A stretch of DNA of 64,000 nt. It comes from JBOGCH01 sp051656645. Lineage in GTDB: Bacteria > Bacteroidota > Bacteroidia > Bacteroidales > Marinifilaceae. The notes below the pieces were generated by a model that had not been told where the DNA came from, did no database searches, and saw only the letters and a program-made list of their open reading frames with translations. Each line of letters opens with the position of its first letter. Within the stretch, counting starts at the first letter, position 1. Both the position numbers and the translations under genes were made by a program. Of the stretch, positions 44,014 to 53,400 are shown piece after piece. Location of the stretch: NCBI GenBank assembly GCA_051656645.1, contig JBOGCH010000020.1:154512-218511 (forward strand). Direction: 5' to 3'.

Positions 44014-44412
44014 ATGTTTAAAGGCCAATTTTTGAAGGATATAATTGATAAGAAGCAACTAAACTATGTTGATGTGTTTACAGCCATAGGAATGAAAGAA
44101 GGTACGTTTAATTCTATTGTAAAGGAAGGTTCAAATCCTACTGCAAAAAATATTGAAGCCTTGGCTGATTATCTACAATGTCCTATAGATTCTTTCTTTG
44201 ACCGAAATATCTCCATTGATATGAGTGTAAATATCAGCGGTAAAGAACATAAAATACATCAGGTAGGCAACTACAACGTAAGCAACGACAGTTGCCAGCG
44301 TGAAATAGAACACCTAAAAGAAATAATTAAATCAAAAGACATCCTATTAGAGGCGAAGGATAAAGTAATAGAGGAGAAGGAACGGATGATCATGATATTA
44401 CTAAATAAATAA
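44014..44412 (+). CDS. XRE-family phage repressor candidate
   Basis: 132-aa protein. The N-terminal 60 residues form an XRE-type HTH (FLKDIIDKKQLNYVDVFTA, GMKEGTFNSIVKEG, then ALADYLQCPIDSFF), and the C-terminal 45 form a charged coiled coil (LKEIIKSKDILLEAKDK). It reads rightward from the operator region, away from the early genes. It is the likely lysogeny repressor. Confidence 0.75.
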   Translation: MFKGQFLKDIIDKKQLNYVDVFTAIGMKEGTFNSIVKEGSNPTAKNIEALADYLQCPIDSFFDRNISIDMSVNISGKEHKIHQVGNYNVSNDSCQREIEHLKEIIKSKDILLEAKDKVIEEKERMIMILLNK

Positions 44413-44422
44413 TCTTAATAAC

Positions 44423-45307
44423 ATGAGCAAACTACCTAACATCAACGAACTGGCGATTGCAGAGTACGGAATTATAAAAGATATTAGTACAGTACATCTG
44501 TTTAATACCAATGAAGAAATGGACATCCCGCTAAAAGCTATCTTAAGATCCTTCTGTGGTAAATTTAAAAATCCGGATAAAACACGGAGGTTTAACATAG
44601 CAAATAAATATAGAGCCCACTCGTTAGTTATCGCCGAGAAAGACAACGAAGTATACAAGGCCTACGCACCACTGCTAACTAATATTAAACGCCTTGAAGT
44701 AAAGATAACAAATCTATTTGGGGGCGCTATAGGTTATGTAGGTGTATTCCGTAATAATGAAGGTGAAGTTGTATGTGTAGGGGTAAATATGTTTAAAGAC
44801 AGGAGTAAAAGCTCTAATTTACTTTCAGGCAAGCTTACTATTAAAGAGAAAGATGGATTAGTCATTCCTTACATGAAAGACATATATGCTTTCGATGCAA
44901 AATTTGACTTCATTATAACACCGGAAATGATGTTTATGGAGTATAATCCGGACGTTATAAAAAAAGTAAAACTCGTCAATCAAAAAAAGAATGCAGTAAC
45001 CAAAGAGATTGAAAATACCGAGATTCTTGATTTTGTCAACTCTCACAAATTGGCTGCAATGGTACACGACGCAAACAATGAAGCGACAACCAATAAAGCT
45101 CAGACATTACTTAACACTATCATCAACAAGAATATCAATCAGGAAGACTTTACAGAGATGCTTAACGCTGCCAAGGTACGCTACAATATCGAAGATGGCT
45201 GTGTTGTACCTGTTGATGATGTTAAAGGATATATGGATGTACTAATGGGCGTAACCACATTTGTACTTAATAAAGGTAAGCTAGTCAAAGCTAAGAAATC
45301 TAATTAA
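44423..45307 (+). CDS. DUF4868/KwaB-like protein (tentative)
   Basis: 294 aa, 10 bp after the repressor and on the same strand, so probably expressed in the lysogen. The overall layout, with DIYAFDAKFDFIITPEMMFM, followed by FVNSHKLAAMVHDANNE and a C-terminal helical region, resembles DUF4868 proteins such as KwaB of the Kiwa anti-phage system. No KwaA-like membrane partner was seen. The similarity is by eye and uncertain. Confidence 0.45.
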   Translation: MSKLPNINELAIAEYGIIKDISTVHLFNTNEEMDIPLKAILRSFCGKFKNPDKTRRFNIANKYRAHSLVIAEKDNEVYKAYAPLLTNIKRLEVKITNLFGGAIGYVGVFRNNEGEVVCVGVNMFKDRSKSSNLLSGKLTIKEKDGLVIPYMKDIYAFDAKFDFIITPEMMFMEYNPDVIKKVKLVNQKKNAVTKEIENTEILDFVNSHKLAAMVHDANNEATTNKAQTLLNTIINKNINQEDFTEMLNAAKVRYNIEDGCVVPVDDVKGYMDVLMGVTTFVLNKGKLVKAKKSN

Positions 45308-45315
45308 CATACAGC

Positions 45316-45462
45316 GACCTACAAAAAACAGCCCATTTTAGCAACTAACCTACATAAAACCGATATGATATACTTATATGTAAGTAATAGTATTATAGTA
45401 AGTTATGTTATTTGTGTAGTGTCTAAAATAACTAAAACAAGTGTCTTATAGGTCTGTAGGTC
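45316..45462. repeat. Second GACCTACA module
   Basis: GACCTACA (45316-45323) and AACCTACA (45347-45354), then an AT-rich stretch, then inverted TATAGGTC (45447-45454) and TGTAGGTC (45455-45462). The block from 45313 to 45354 closely matches 35591-35634. Confidence 0.7.
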
Positions 45463-45488
45463 GCATAATTCACTAATTAAAATCAATT

Positions 45489-45650
45489 ATGGAAAACACA
45501 GAAAAAAAAGAACAAGAGATCGAAACTATTGTGGATAACACTAACGAAGAGTGTCCATATTTAAAAGAGGCTAAAATGCTTGATATGTTAAGTAAAGATA
45601 CTGGAACTAAAGTACAAGAAATGTTGGAAGGACTCTTCACGAATCCGTAA
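45489..45650 (+). CDS. Small acidic protein near attR
   Basis: 53 aa, beginning MENTEKKEQEIETIVDN and ending EMLEGLFTNP. Follows the second repeat module on the repressor strand. Unrecognised and possibly not translated. Confidence 0.4.
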   Translation: MENTEKKEQEIETIVDNTNEECPYLKEAKMLDMLSKDTGTKVQEMLEGLFTNP

Positions 45651-45722
45651 TAAAAACCAACATCGCCACCATAGCCACATTTCAAACCGTAACAAAATCA
45701 ACATGTTATGAGCCTATAGAGC

Positions 45723-45742
45723 AACCCTGCTGCTCCACCAAA
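45723..45742 (+). repeat. attR core (20 bp)
   Basis: Exact copy of 5551-5570, marking the right end of the prophage. Confidence 0.93.
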
Positions 45743-45745
45743 CAA

Positions 45746-45780
45746 AATAAGGTATTCGAATTTTCGAATACCTTATTTTT
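45746..45780. terminator. Original ssrA terminator, displaced
   Basis: AATAAGGTATTCGAA / TTCGAATACCTTATT stem with a 2-nt loop and T-run, immediately after attR. In the unlysogenised chromosome it would lie 4 bp beyond the tmRNA end. It also serves the convergent sulfatase gene. Confidence 0.85.
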
Positions 45781-45783
45781 GTT

Positions 45784-47313
45784 TTAAACCTCGTCGGGAT
45801 AGGGAAGACGAGTGTTGTCTGCTTTGTTTACCGGCATGTTGGAACCGTTTATGCGGAGGGTGCGGCTTAGTACGCGTGCCATTTTCTCTGCAATCTTGGC
45901 GTAGTGTGGCGAATGGATGAGGTTGTTGCGTTCGCCGATATCGTCGGATAAATCGTAGATTTCATTTTTGCCGGTTTCGTAGGTATGTACCATTTTATAT
46001 TTGCCAATTCTTATTGCACTTTGCGGAATACCAACATCTTCGTGGCGTTCGCCCCAGTTGTTAGGGTAGTGGAATACTAATGGTCGTTGGGGGTTTATTG
46101 TTTTATTTTTGCGAATGGCTTTTGCAAAACTGATACCGTCAACTTGTTGTGGTACTAAGTAAGCGCGTACATTGGCCATGTCTAGGATTGAGGCAAAACA
46201 ATCCTCAATAATTACGGGGGTTTGGTTCTCGCTTCCCGGGGTAGCCACTCCCGGCCAACTCACTATTAGCGGTTCGCGAATACCTCCTTCGTAGCAAGCC
46301 CCTTTACCTCCACGTAGCGGATAGTTGCGTTGTGCGGCTTCGCCACCTCTACCCACAGAGTATCCGCCGTTATCGGACATGAATATGATAATAGTATTTT
46401 TTGCTTGGTTGTTGGTTTCTAGCCAATCCATAATATCGCCCAGGCTCTTGTCCATGCCTTCTACGAGCGATGCATACTCGGCCTCTTTGGGGGTTAGTCC
46501 GGCTTTAATATATTTGTCATAGAATCTTTTATCGGCAGTGAATGGTGCATGTACTGCATAGTGACTTAGATAAAGGAAAAACGGCTTTTGTGCATCCGCA
46601 CAGTTTTGCATGAATTTGCAGCTTTCCAATGTTAAAGCCTCCGTTAAGAAAGTATTGCTGCCGTGGTATGTTTCTAAATGTGGGACACCCCATGGAGCAG
46701 TCCACGTTCCTTGTTGCTTATTTCCGTAGTTATACTCGCCAAGATAGCTTCCCATAGCACCTGCGGCATGGCCTCCTATGTTAACGTCGAAACCAATGTT
46801 TGTTGGGTCGGCTGCCGGCGTGTTTATGGCGCCAAGATGCGCTTTACCTACAATTGCTGTAGTGTATCCGTTTTCGCGCAGAATTTGAGGCAAAGCTTTA
46901 GAGTAAAAGGCATTGCTATCGGTCCTTTCGGGCGACATACCATTATAATTCCATCGTTCAAAATTCAGTGTTTTATGAGGCTGATCGGTCGATTTATCCT
47001 GGTGTAATGTCCAATTGGTTACCTTATGCTGTGAGGCATTGGAGCCGGTCATTAAACTAATGCGCGATGGCGAACTAACAGGACAAGCATAAGCATTGGT
47101 AAACTTAACGCCTTGTTGTGCCAAACGCTCCATATTTGGTGTATGGAATTGTTTACTTTGTGGCGTTGTTTCGCTCCAAAAAGGGACGGAGGTATCTTGC
47201 CATCCCATGTCGTCCACAAGAAAGAATATTATATTTGGTTTCTCAGCTGCGCTAAGAGCCATTGGGAGCAGGGTAAATGCTCCCAATGTTGTTATGTTTT
47301 TTAGGTTAGTCAT
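45784..47313 (-). CDS. Serine-type sulfatase, exported
   Basis: 509-aa sulfatase of the alkaline phosphatase superfamily. Signal peptide (residues 1-20). Metal site VDDMGWQD, catalytic motif CPVSSPSRISLMTG (Ser-type S-x-P-S-R, needing anaerobic formylglycine formation by anSME), and MSDNGGY with GGKGACYEGGIREP further on. Substrate is a sulfated glycan, perhaps mucin or host glycosaminoglycan (inference). ATG at 47313 avoids overlap with the upstream aldo/keto reductase. A TTG at 47346 is less likely. Confidence 0.88.
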   Translation of the reverse strand: MTNLKNITTLGAFTLLPMALSAAEKPNIIFFLVDDMGWQDTSVPFWSETTPQSKQFHTPNMERLAQQGVKFTNAYACPVSSPSRISLMTGSNASQHKVTNWTLHQDKSTDQPHKTLNFERWNYNGMSPERTDSNAFYSKALPQILRENGYTTAIVGKAHLGAINTPAADPTNIGFDVNIGGHAAGAMGSYLGEYNYGNKQQGTWTAPWGVPHLETYHGSNTFLTEALTLESCKFMQNCADAQKPFFLYLSHYAVHAPFTADKRFYDKYIKAGLTPKEAEYASLVEGMDKSLGDIMDWLETNNQAKNTIIIFMSDNGGYSVGRGGEAAQRNYPLRGGKGACYEGGIREPLIVSWPGVATPGSENQTPVIIEDCFASILDMANVRAYLVPQQVDGISFAKAIRKNKTINPQRPLVFHYPNNWGERHEDVGIPQSAIRIGKYKMVHTYETGKNEIYDLSDDIGERNNLIHSPHYAKIAEKMARVLSRTLRINGSNMPVNKADNTRLPYPDEV

Positions 47314-47336
47314 TGTAGTTAGTATTGTGTGTATGT

Positions 47337-48344
47337 TTAAAACCAAGGTTTGTTACCAAGAATGCGCTCTACCTCGTCTAACTCATCAGGTTGAAATTGT
47401 GCTTTTTCAATGGACTTAATGTTCTCAAGCAGTTGTTCAATACAGCTTGCGCCTATAATAGATGAAATAACGTGATCGTCTCTCATTATCCAAGATAATG
47501 CTAGTTGCGATAAACACTGTCCGCGCTCCTTAGCAAACATATTTAAACGATGCGCTGTGTCTATGCGCTGCTGTGTAAGATGTTCTGGCAGTAAAAACGG
47601 ACTGTCACCGGCTGCGCGGCTACCTTCCGGAATTCCATGCAAATATTTATTGGTAAGAATTCCCTGCGCTAGTGGCGAGAAGGCAATGAATCCCATTCCC
47701 TGATTTTCCACACATGGAATAATTTGACTTTCCACAGTACGTTCAAACATAGAGTATCGTCCTTGGTATGCAATTGCCGGACAATTCAAGGAAGTCAAAA
47801 TAGCATTGGCCTCTTTCAGTTCACGATGACTATATTTAGATAGTCCAATATAAAGCGCTTTCCCACTTTTTACAATATCCGCAAGTGCTCGCATTGTTTC
47901 TTCCATTGGAGTATGTGGATCCGGACGATGTGAGTAAAAAATATCTACATATTCAACGCCCAAACGTTTAAGACTAGCATCAATAGATGATATTAAATGT
48001 TTTCTGCTGCCCCATTCGCCGTAAGGACCTTCCCACATTCTATGGCCCGCTTTTGTTGCAATTACCATTTCATCTCTGTATGCGCCAAATCCGCGTTTTA
48101 AAATACGTCCAAAATTAGTTTCTGCAGCTCCGGGAGGCGGACCGTAATTATTTGCTAAATCAAAAGAGGTAATGCCATTGTCAAAAGCAGAAAAAATTAG
48201 TCGTTCCATCTGCTCAATGCTATTATTCTCTCCAAAATTATGCCACAATCCCATTGAAATACGCGGTAGCATTAACCCGCTGCGTCCACAACGGCGATAA
48301 TGCATTTTATCATATCTATTATTTGAGAATACTAAATCTTCCAT
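47337..48344 (-). CDS. Aldo/keto reductase, YghZ-like
   Basis: 335-aa NADPH-dependent reductase of the AKR superfamily. GRSGLMLPRISMGLW, catalytic Asp and Tyr in FDLANNYGPPPGAAE, YSHRPDPHTPMEE, and a conserved dinucleotide-binding C-terminus (IIGASCIEQLLENIKSIEKA, as two blocks). It resembles the L-glyceraldehyde-3-phosphate reductase group. It precedes the sulfatase gene by 23 bp and shares its promoter. Confidence 0.87.
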   Translation of the reverse strand: MEDLVFSNNRYDKMHYRRCGRSGLMLPRISMGLWHNFGENNSIEQMERLIFSAFDNGITSFDLANNYGPPPGAAETNFGRILKRGFGAYRDEMVIATKAGHRMWEGPYGEWGSRKHLISSIDASLKRLGVEYVDIFYSHRPDPHTPMEETMRALADIVKSGKALYIGLSKYSHRELKEANAILTSLNCPAIAYQGRYSMFERTVESQIIPCVENQGMGFIAFSPLAQGILTNKYLHGIPEGSRAAGDSPFLLPEHLTQQRIDTAHRLNMFAKERGQCLSQLALSWIMRDDHVISSIIGASCIEQLLENIKSIEKAQFQPDELDEVERILGNKPWF

Positions 48345-48366
48345 ATTTATTATCTTATTATATTCA

Positions 48367-48400
48367 CAAATATAATGAAGTTTTCAATATAGTATTCAAA
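48367..48400 (-). promoter_or_regulatory. Promoter of reductase-sulfatase unit
   Basis: Minus-strand -7 TATATTTG (48367-48374) and TTTG (48397-48400), spacing 22 bp, slightly long. Confidence 0.5.
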
Positions 48401-48512
48401 AATAAGAACTTAAGTGACGTGATGTTAACAAGACAATAATCCATAGATTTTTGATTGAAAGGTTCCATTTCATAATATTCTCGCCTAAAAGCGGGTCATA
48501 ATTTCGTTTCTC

Positions 48513-48635
48513 CCTGTTAAGGGTATCGACTAGGTTACGGCAAGGTTACGACTAGGTTTCGACTACTATTGGGGTGCCATACTAGTCGAAACCTAGTCGT
48601 AACCTTGTCGATACCTAGTAGAAACCCTTAACAGG
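48513..48635. repeat. Long imperfect palindrome
   Basis: Outer arms CCTGTTAAGGGT / ACCCTTAACAGG (48513-48524, 48624-48635), inner arms with a 25-bp perfect segment containing repeated GACTAGGTT-type units, and a loop of about 17 nt. In the 416-bp gap between the reductase and sigma genes; nothing else seen in the gap. Confidence 0.8.
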
Positions 48636-48760
48636 ATTACAGAATGCTCCATTCAGAGTTTAATGAATATATTACGAGCAGTAAAATACCTCATTGTATG
48701 CAAAGAGTGTTGCATGGAATTCTTCAATATGTTTTTTCCATATTACCAACACCTTTAATA

Positions 48761-49288
48761 TTATTTAAACCACATAAGGAGAGTGGCATACTGTGAGAGG
48801 GCACTGCGAATACGTTTAATTGCATTTTCATAATGCTTTTCGGCTGTCCTTTTGGAGATATTATACTTAACTGCAATTTCATCGCTGCTAAGCTCATCAA
48901 TGAAACGCGCCTTAAAGATATCGGCTGTTTTTGGAGATAAAGTATCAACAATGGAGTTAATTCTTTGAAATAGTTCCTGTTCAATAAACTCCTGCCACAC
49001 GGCGTTTTTTGATGTAGAACTGTTGTTGATAACATCCTCCTGGTGCTTGTTACGCACTTTTAGATGTTGTAAATAGTTGATGGATCGTTTGTGAACGGCA
49101 GAAAATAGATAGTTTTTAATATTGTCAATGTTGGTAACTTTATTCTCTTCCCATAGCTTAACAAATATGGTTTGAACAATATCCTCCGCATCGTCTTTAT
49201 CACCTATAATGTATACGGCGTACGCAACCATCTGTGGATAATAGATATTAAATATCTCATTAAATTGATTGCGCTTTATAGAATACAT
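48761..49288 (-). CDS. ECF RNA polymerase sigma factor
   Basis: 175 aa. Region 2 (QMVAYAVYIIGDKDDAEDIV, FVKLWEE) and region 4 (LSPKTADIFKARFIDELSSDEIA, YNISKRTAEKHYENAIKRI) of Bacteroidota ECF sigma factors. It is divergent from fecR and should activate the SusC operon when released by the anti-sigma factor. Confidence 0.9.
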   Translation of the reverse strand: MYSIKRNQFNEIFNIYYPQMVAYAVYIIGDKDDAEDIVQTIFVKLWEENKVTNIDNIKNYLFSAVHKRSINYLQHLKVRNKHQEDVINNSSTSKNAVWQEFIEQELFQRINSIVDTLSPKTADIFKARFIDELSSDEIAVKYNISKRTAEKHYENAIKRIRSALSQYATLLMWFK

Positions 49289-49411
49289 TGAGTAAATAAT
49301 TTAGGTCACGAGCAAAAATATAAAAAAAATGATGTTTCGAGTACGTAAACAAGAAACAATAGCTGTCATTATATTATAAAATTGAAGAATAAGATACAAA
49401 TTATGTAATAT

Positions 49412-50398
49412 ATGACCGAAGATAATAGGACAGATAATCTGCTAGAAATATATAAACAGGTACGTAAAATAGACACTGCTGTTGGGTTGCAACAGGTGGA
49501 ACGCCGCATTAAGGCTAAGCAAAGACGTAAAGTTTTTATACGTACGCTTAGTGTAGCTGCCTGCTGTGCTACAATAAGTATAGGTGTAATGTTGTCGTTA
49601 AGACAGAGCCAGCCACAAGAGGTGATAAACCATGTTTCGTTAAAACAAAGTAATGGTGCGGTTATAGATTTAACGAGTATGGAAACTTGCCCCATTGAAG
49701 GTGGTGTAATAGAAGGTAAAAACGAAATTCGTTTTGTTGAATCGGCTATCTCGCCATCGGAAGTTGAATATTCGGAAATACGAACGCCTATTGGCGCGGA
49801 GTATAAAATTACATTAGCAGACGGAACAATAATATGGATGAATTCTTGTTCATCAGTTCAATTTGCCAATAATTTCAGCACCTCAAGTGTGCGTGAGATT
49901 AAACTATCAGGAGAAATATTTATAGATGTAGCTACAGATTCTTTACGCCCTTTTATTGTGAAAATGGGCTCAACCCACGTTGAGGTTTATGGAACAAAAC
50001 TGAACATTTCTAGCAACAGTGATAAAAACAGTATACAAGCAACTTTAGTTGAAGGATCGGCTGCTGTAGTTGCTAAAAATAAGAACTATCCGCTTGCCCC
50101 AGGTTTGCAATTCAGAATGCAGGACAATGATTGTGAAGTAACGGAAGCCAACTTGTCACAAATACTTGCTTGGCGCAACAATGTTTTCTTGTTTGATGAT
50201 CAGAGGTTTGAAGACGTTATAGAACAATTAGAACGTTGGTATCCGGTGACATTTATATTTGTAAATAATAAACTCCGCAATATAGAGTTTAAAGGAAACA
50301 TTCCTAGAACTGCGACACTTGATGAACTATTGGATTACCTAATGTTGTGTTGTGATGCTCACTTTACGCGCAAAGAAGCATTGATCTATATAGATTAG
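49412..50398 (+). CDS. FecR-family anti-sigma factor
   Basis: 328-aa protein: cytoplasmic N-terminus, a membrane helix near residues 45-66 (TLSVAACCATISIGVML) and a periplasmic FecR domain (TPIGAEYKITLADGTIIWMN, then VYGTKLNI, VEGSAAVVA) with a C-terminal DUF4974-like part (FEDVIEQLERWYPV, ELLDYLMLCCDAHF). It should hold the ECF sigma until the STN domain of the adjacent SusC-like receptor signals. Confidence 0.9.
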   Translation: MTEDNRTDNLLEIYKQVRKIDTAVGLQQVERRIKAKQRRKVFIRTLSVAACCATISIGVMLSLRQSQPQEVINHVSLKQSNGAVIDLTSMETCPIEGGVIEGKNEIRFVESAISPSEVEYSEIRTPIGAEYKITLADGTIIWMNSCSSVQFANNFSTSSVREIKLSGEIFIDVATDSLRPFIVKMGSTHVEVYGTKLNISSNSDKNSIQATLVEGSAAVVAKNKNYPLAPGLQFRMQDNDCEVTEANLSQILAWRNNVFLFDDQRFEDVIEQLERWYPVTFIFVNNKLRNIEFKGNIPRTATLDELLDYLMLCCDAHFTRKEALIYID

Positions 50399-50428
50399 AA
50401 ATTAAATATCTTCACTAAAATAAACCCT

Positions 50429-53400
50429 ATGAAAAATGTTTTAATTGAAATTCTTTCAAGAAAGAAATGTCAAATACACGGCATCCTGAAATGCTGTATT
50501 TGGTTATTCTTTTTTGTGTTGGTATGTGGACCAACAATAAGTGTATATGCAAGTATGCAAATACGTTTAAACAGCAATAAGTACTCTTATAGTACATTAT
50601 TTGAGGAATTGGAAAAACAGACAGGTTATCGTTTTTTCTATAAAAAAGGATTATTTGATAACAATGCAGAAATTGAAGTTGCGCAGCAGCAAGCCAATTT
50701 GGACGATGTTCTTGCCAATGTGCTAACATCCAAAGGCTATAACTATTATATAAAAGAGGGTGTTGTTGTGATAAATAAGGCTAGTGGAGCAATACCTAAA
50801 GCTAGTGCCGAGGAGGAAAAAAAGATAATAACCTTGAAAGGAACGGTTGTAGATAGTAAGGGCGAATCGCTACCGGGAGTTTCGGTACAAATAGCCGGAA
50901 CATCTATAGGGTGTGCTACCGATATAAATGGTGTGTTTAAATTAGAGGTTCCCGTTACCGGAACTATGAAATTAAGCTTTAGTTTTATTGGAATGGTTAC
51001 CGAGGTTGTACCTGTGAGCCAATCCAATGAAAACATGCGTGTGGTGTTAAAAGATGATTCAAAAACACTTGATGAGGTGGTGGTACGTACCGGCTATTTT
51101 GAGCGTAAAAAGGATAGCTATACGGGAGCGGCTACTACGTTTAGCGGAGAAAAACTACGCGAAGTATCGACACAGAATGTTATGACTACTCTTTCTATGA
51201 TAGATCCGTCATTCAAATTGGTGGATAATATCGATATGGGTAGTAACCCTAATAATATTCCCGAATTTACAATTCGTGGCGGGGGTAGCTTGGAGTCAGA
51301 ATATGGTAATAGTCCCAACATGCCAATCTTTATTTTGGATGGTTTTCAGGTTTCCGCACAGAAAATTTTTGACCTTGATCCTAACCGAGTTTCAAGCGTA
51401 ACTTTATTAAAAGATGCTTCGGCAACAGCAATATATGGTTCGCGAGCTGCAAATGGTGTTGTTGTTATAGAAACCTCGTCGCCCGATATGGGAGATCTTC
51501 GTATAAACTATAACTTCTCCGGAGATTTTTCATTTGCGGACTTGACGGATTACAACTTGATGAACGCAGCAGAAAAGCTTGAGTATGAAAGGCTTTATGG
51601 AATGTTCTCGCACTTTAATATGGAATATCAAGATGAGTTGCTTGAGTTATATAATAAACGTTTAAAAAAGGTACAAGAGGGCGTGGATACGGATTGGATA
51701 TCAAAACCTGTAAAGGATATGGGATTCACTCAAAAACACTTCCTTATGATTGAAGGTGGCGACTCGAAAATTCGTTACGCAATGAATGTTAACTATAACC
51801 AAAATAGTGGTGTGATAAAAGAGTCCGGCCGTGACAATATTGGTATTGGAATGAAACTTCAGTATCGAAGAGAGAAGATAAAGTTTTTTAATGATTTGAC
51901 CTATTCCAATGTTAAGGAGAAGAACTCTCCATATGGTTCCTTTGCTACTTATGCTCAGCAAAATCCTTATTACCATCCATATGATGAAAATGGGAATGTT
52001 TCTAAATTTCTAAATAAAACTAAGGATGCCGTATCGGCAGTGACGGTCAATCCGTTATATAACAGCACGCTTGGGACTACCGATAATGCATCTATTGTAG
52101 AGTTTAATAATAACTTCTCGGTGGAATGGGATATTGTTGAAAGCTTGAAGTTAAAAGGTCAGCTTTCACTCAACAAAAGCAGACGTACACAGGATGTGTT
52201 TAAACCATCTAGCCATACGGATTTTGTAAACGAAGAAGTAAAAGGAAGTTATTTGAAGAGTGAGCAGGATCAGTTTACTTATGACGTAAATGTTGTTGCC
52301 ACCTTTAATAAACTGTTCGGAAAACATTTTGTAAGTCTTAATGGTGTGTGGAACACGCGTGAGCAACAAACCGACTTTTACTCAACGTTGGCAGTAAATT
52401 TTCCAAATGATAATATGGACCATATTGGTATGGGAACCTCCTACAAGGATAGTGATAAACCGCAGGGGGACTATAATGTGTCCCGCTTAATGGGTTTTGC
52501 GGCTAATGCCAATTATGGATATGATAATAGATACATGGCCGACTTTTCTGTGCGAAGTGATGGGTCGTCAATGTTTGGTGCCAACCAACGTTGGGGGACA
52601 TTTGGTTCTGTAGGTTTAGCGTGGAATATACACAATGAAGCATTCTTTAAAAATCATCCGGTTATAAACGAACTAAAACTTAGAGGTTCATTAGGAACTA
52701 CAGGAGGACAAAACTTCTATCCCTTTCAAGCTATAACCATGTTTTCATATAAAGATGGTGCGTTGGGAAGTCTTGCCGGTTATAACGATAAGCTTGGAGC
52801 GCTCCTAAAAGCATATGGTAATAGTGATTTGAAATGGCAAAAAACAATTAAACGAAATATAGGTTTGGATTTTGCTTTATTCAATAAACGTGTTTCGGGA
52901 TATGTAAATATCTATGAGGATACATCCGAGTCGGTTTTAGTTGATGTTTTATTAGCCCCTTCTACAGGTTTTGACTCTTATAAAGATAATCTTGGGAAAG
53001 TGGAAAATAAAGGTGTTGAAGCCAATTTGCGTTTAGGTATTATCAGAATGCAAAGTAAGGGTATACAGTGGGATGTTTTTGGAAATATAATGATTAACAG
53101 AAACAAATTGTTGGAACTGAATGAGGCCTTAGTAGCTTTTAATAAAGTGCAAGATGATAAACAAAATGATGCAGAGGTGGACGCAGAGAAGAAAGTAAAA
53201 ACACCGGTTCGTTATGAAGAAGGCAAATCTATAAATACCATTTGGGTGAATGAGTCCAATGGTATTGATCCGAATACGGGACAAGAAATCTTTATAGGTC
53301 GTGATGGTAATAGAACCGATGCATGGTCAACGGGAAATTATATTCCATACAAATGTGGTGATGCTAAGTATGAAGGGAACTTTGGAACAATGTTTACACT

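Larger units (their letters stand above)
5551..45742. mobile_element. Prophage integrated at ssrA (about 40.2 kb)
   Basis: Bounded by a 20-bp direct repeat at the tmRNA 3' end. It contains a tyrosine integrase next to attL, repressor and early genes next to attR, a primase-helicase, TerS/TerL, portal, S49 protease, major capsid, tape measure, tail tip and variable tail protein, a DGR and a lysis cassette. All structural modules are present and open, so it could be inducible. The long tape measure and absence of a sheath gene suggest siphovirus morphology (inference). Confidence 0.95.
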
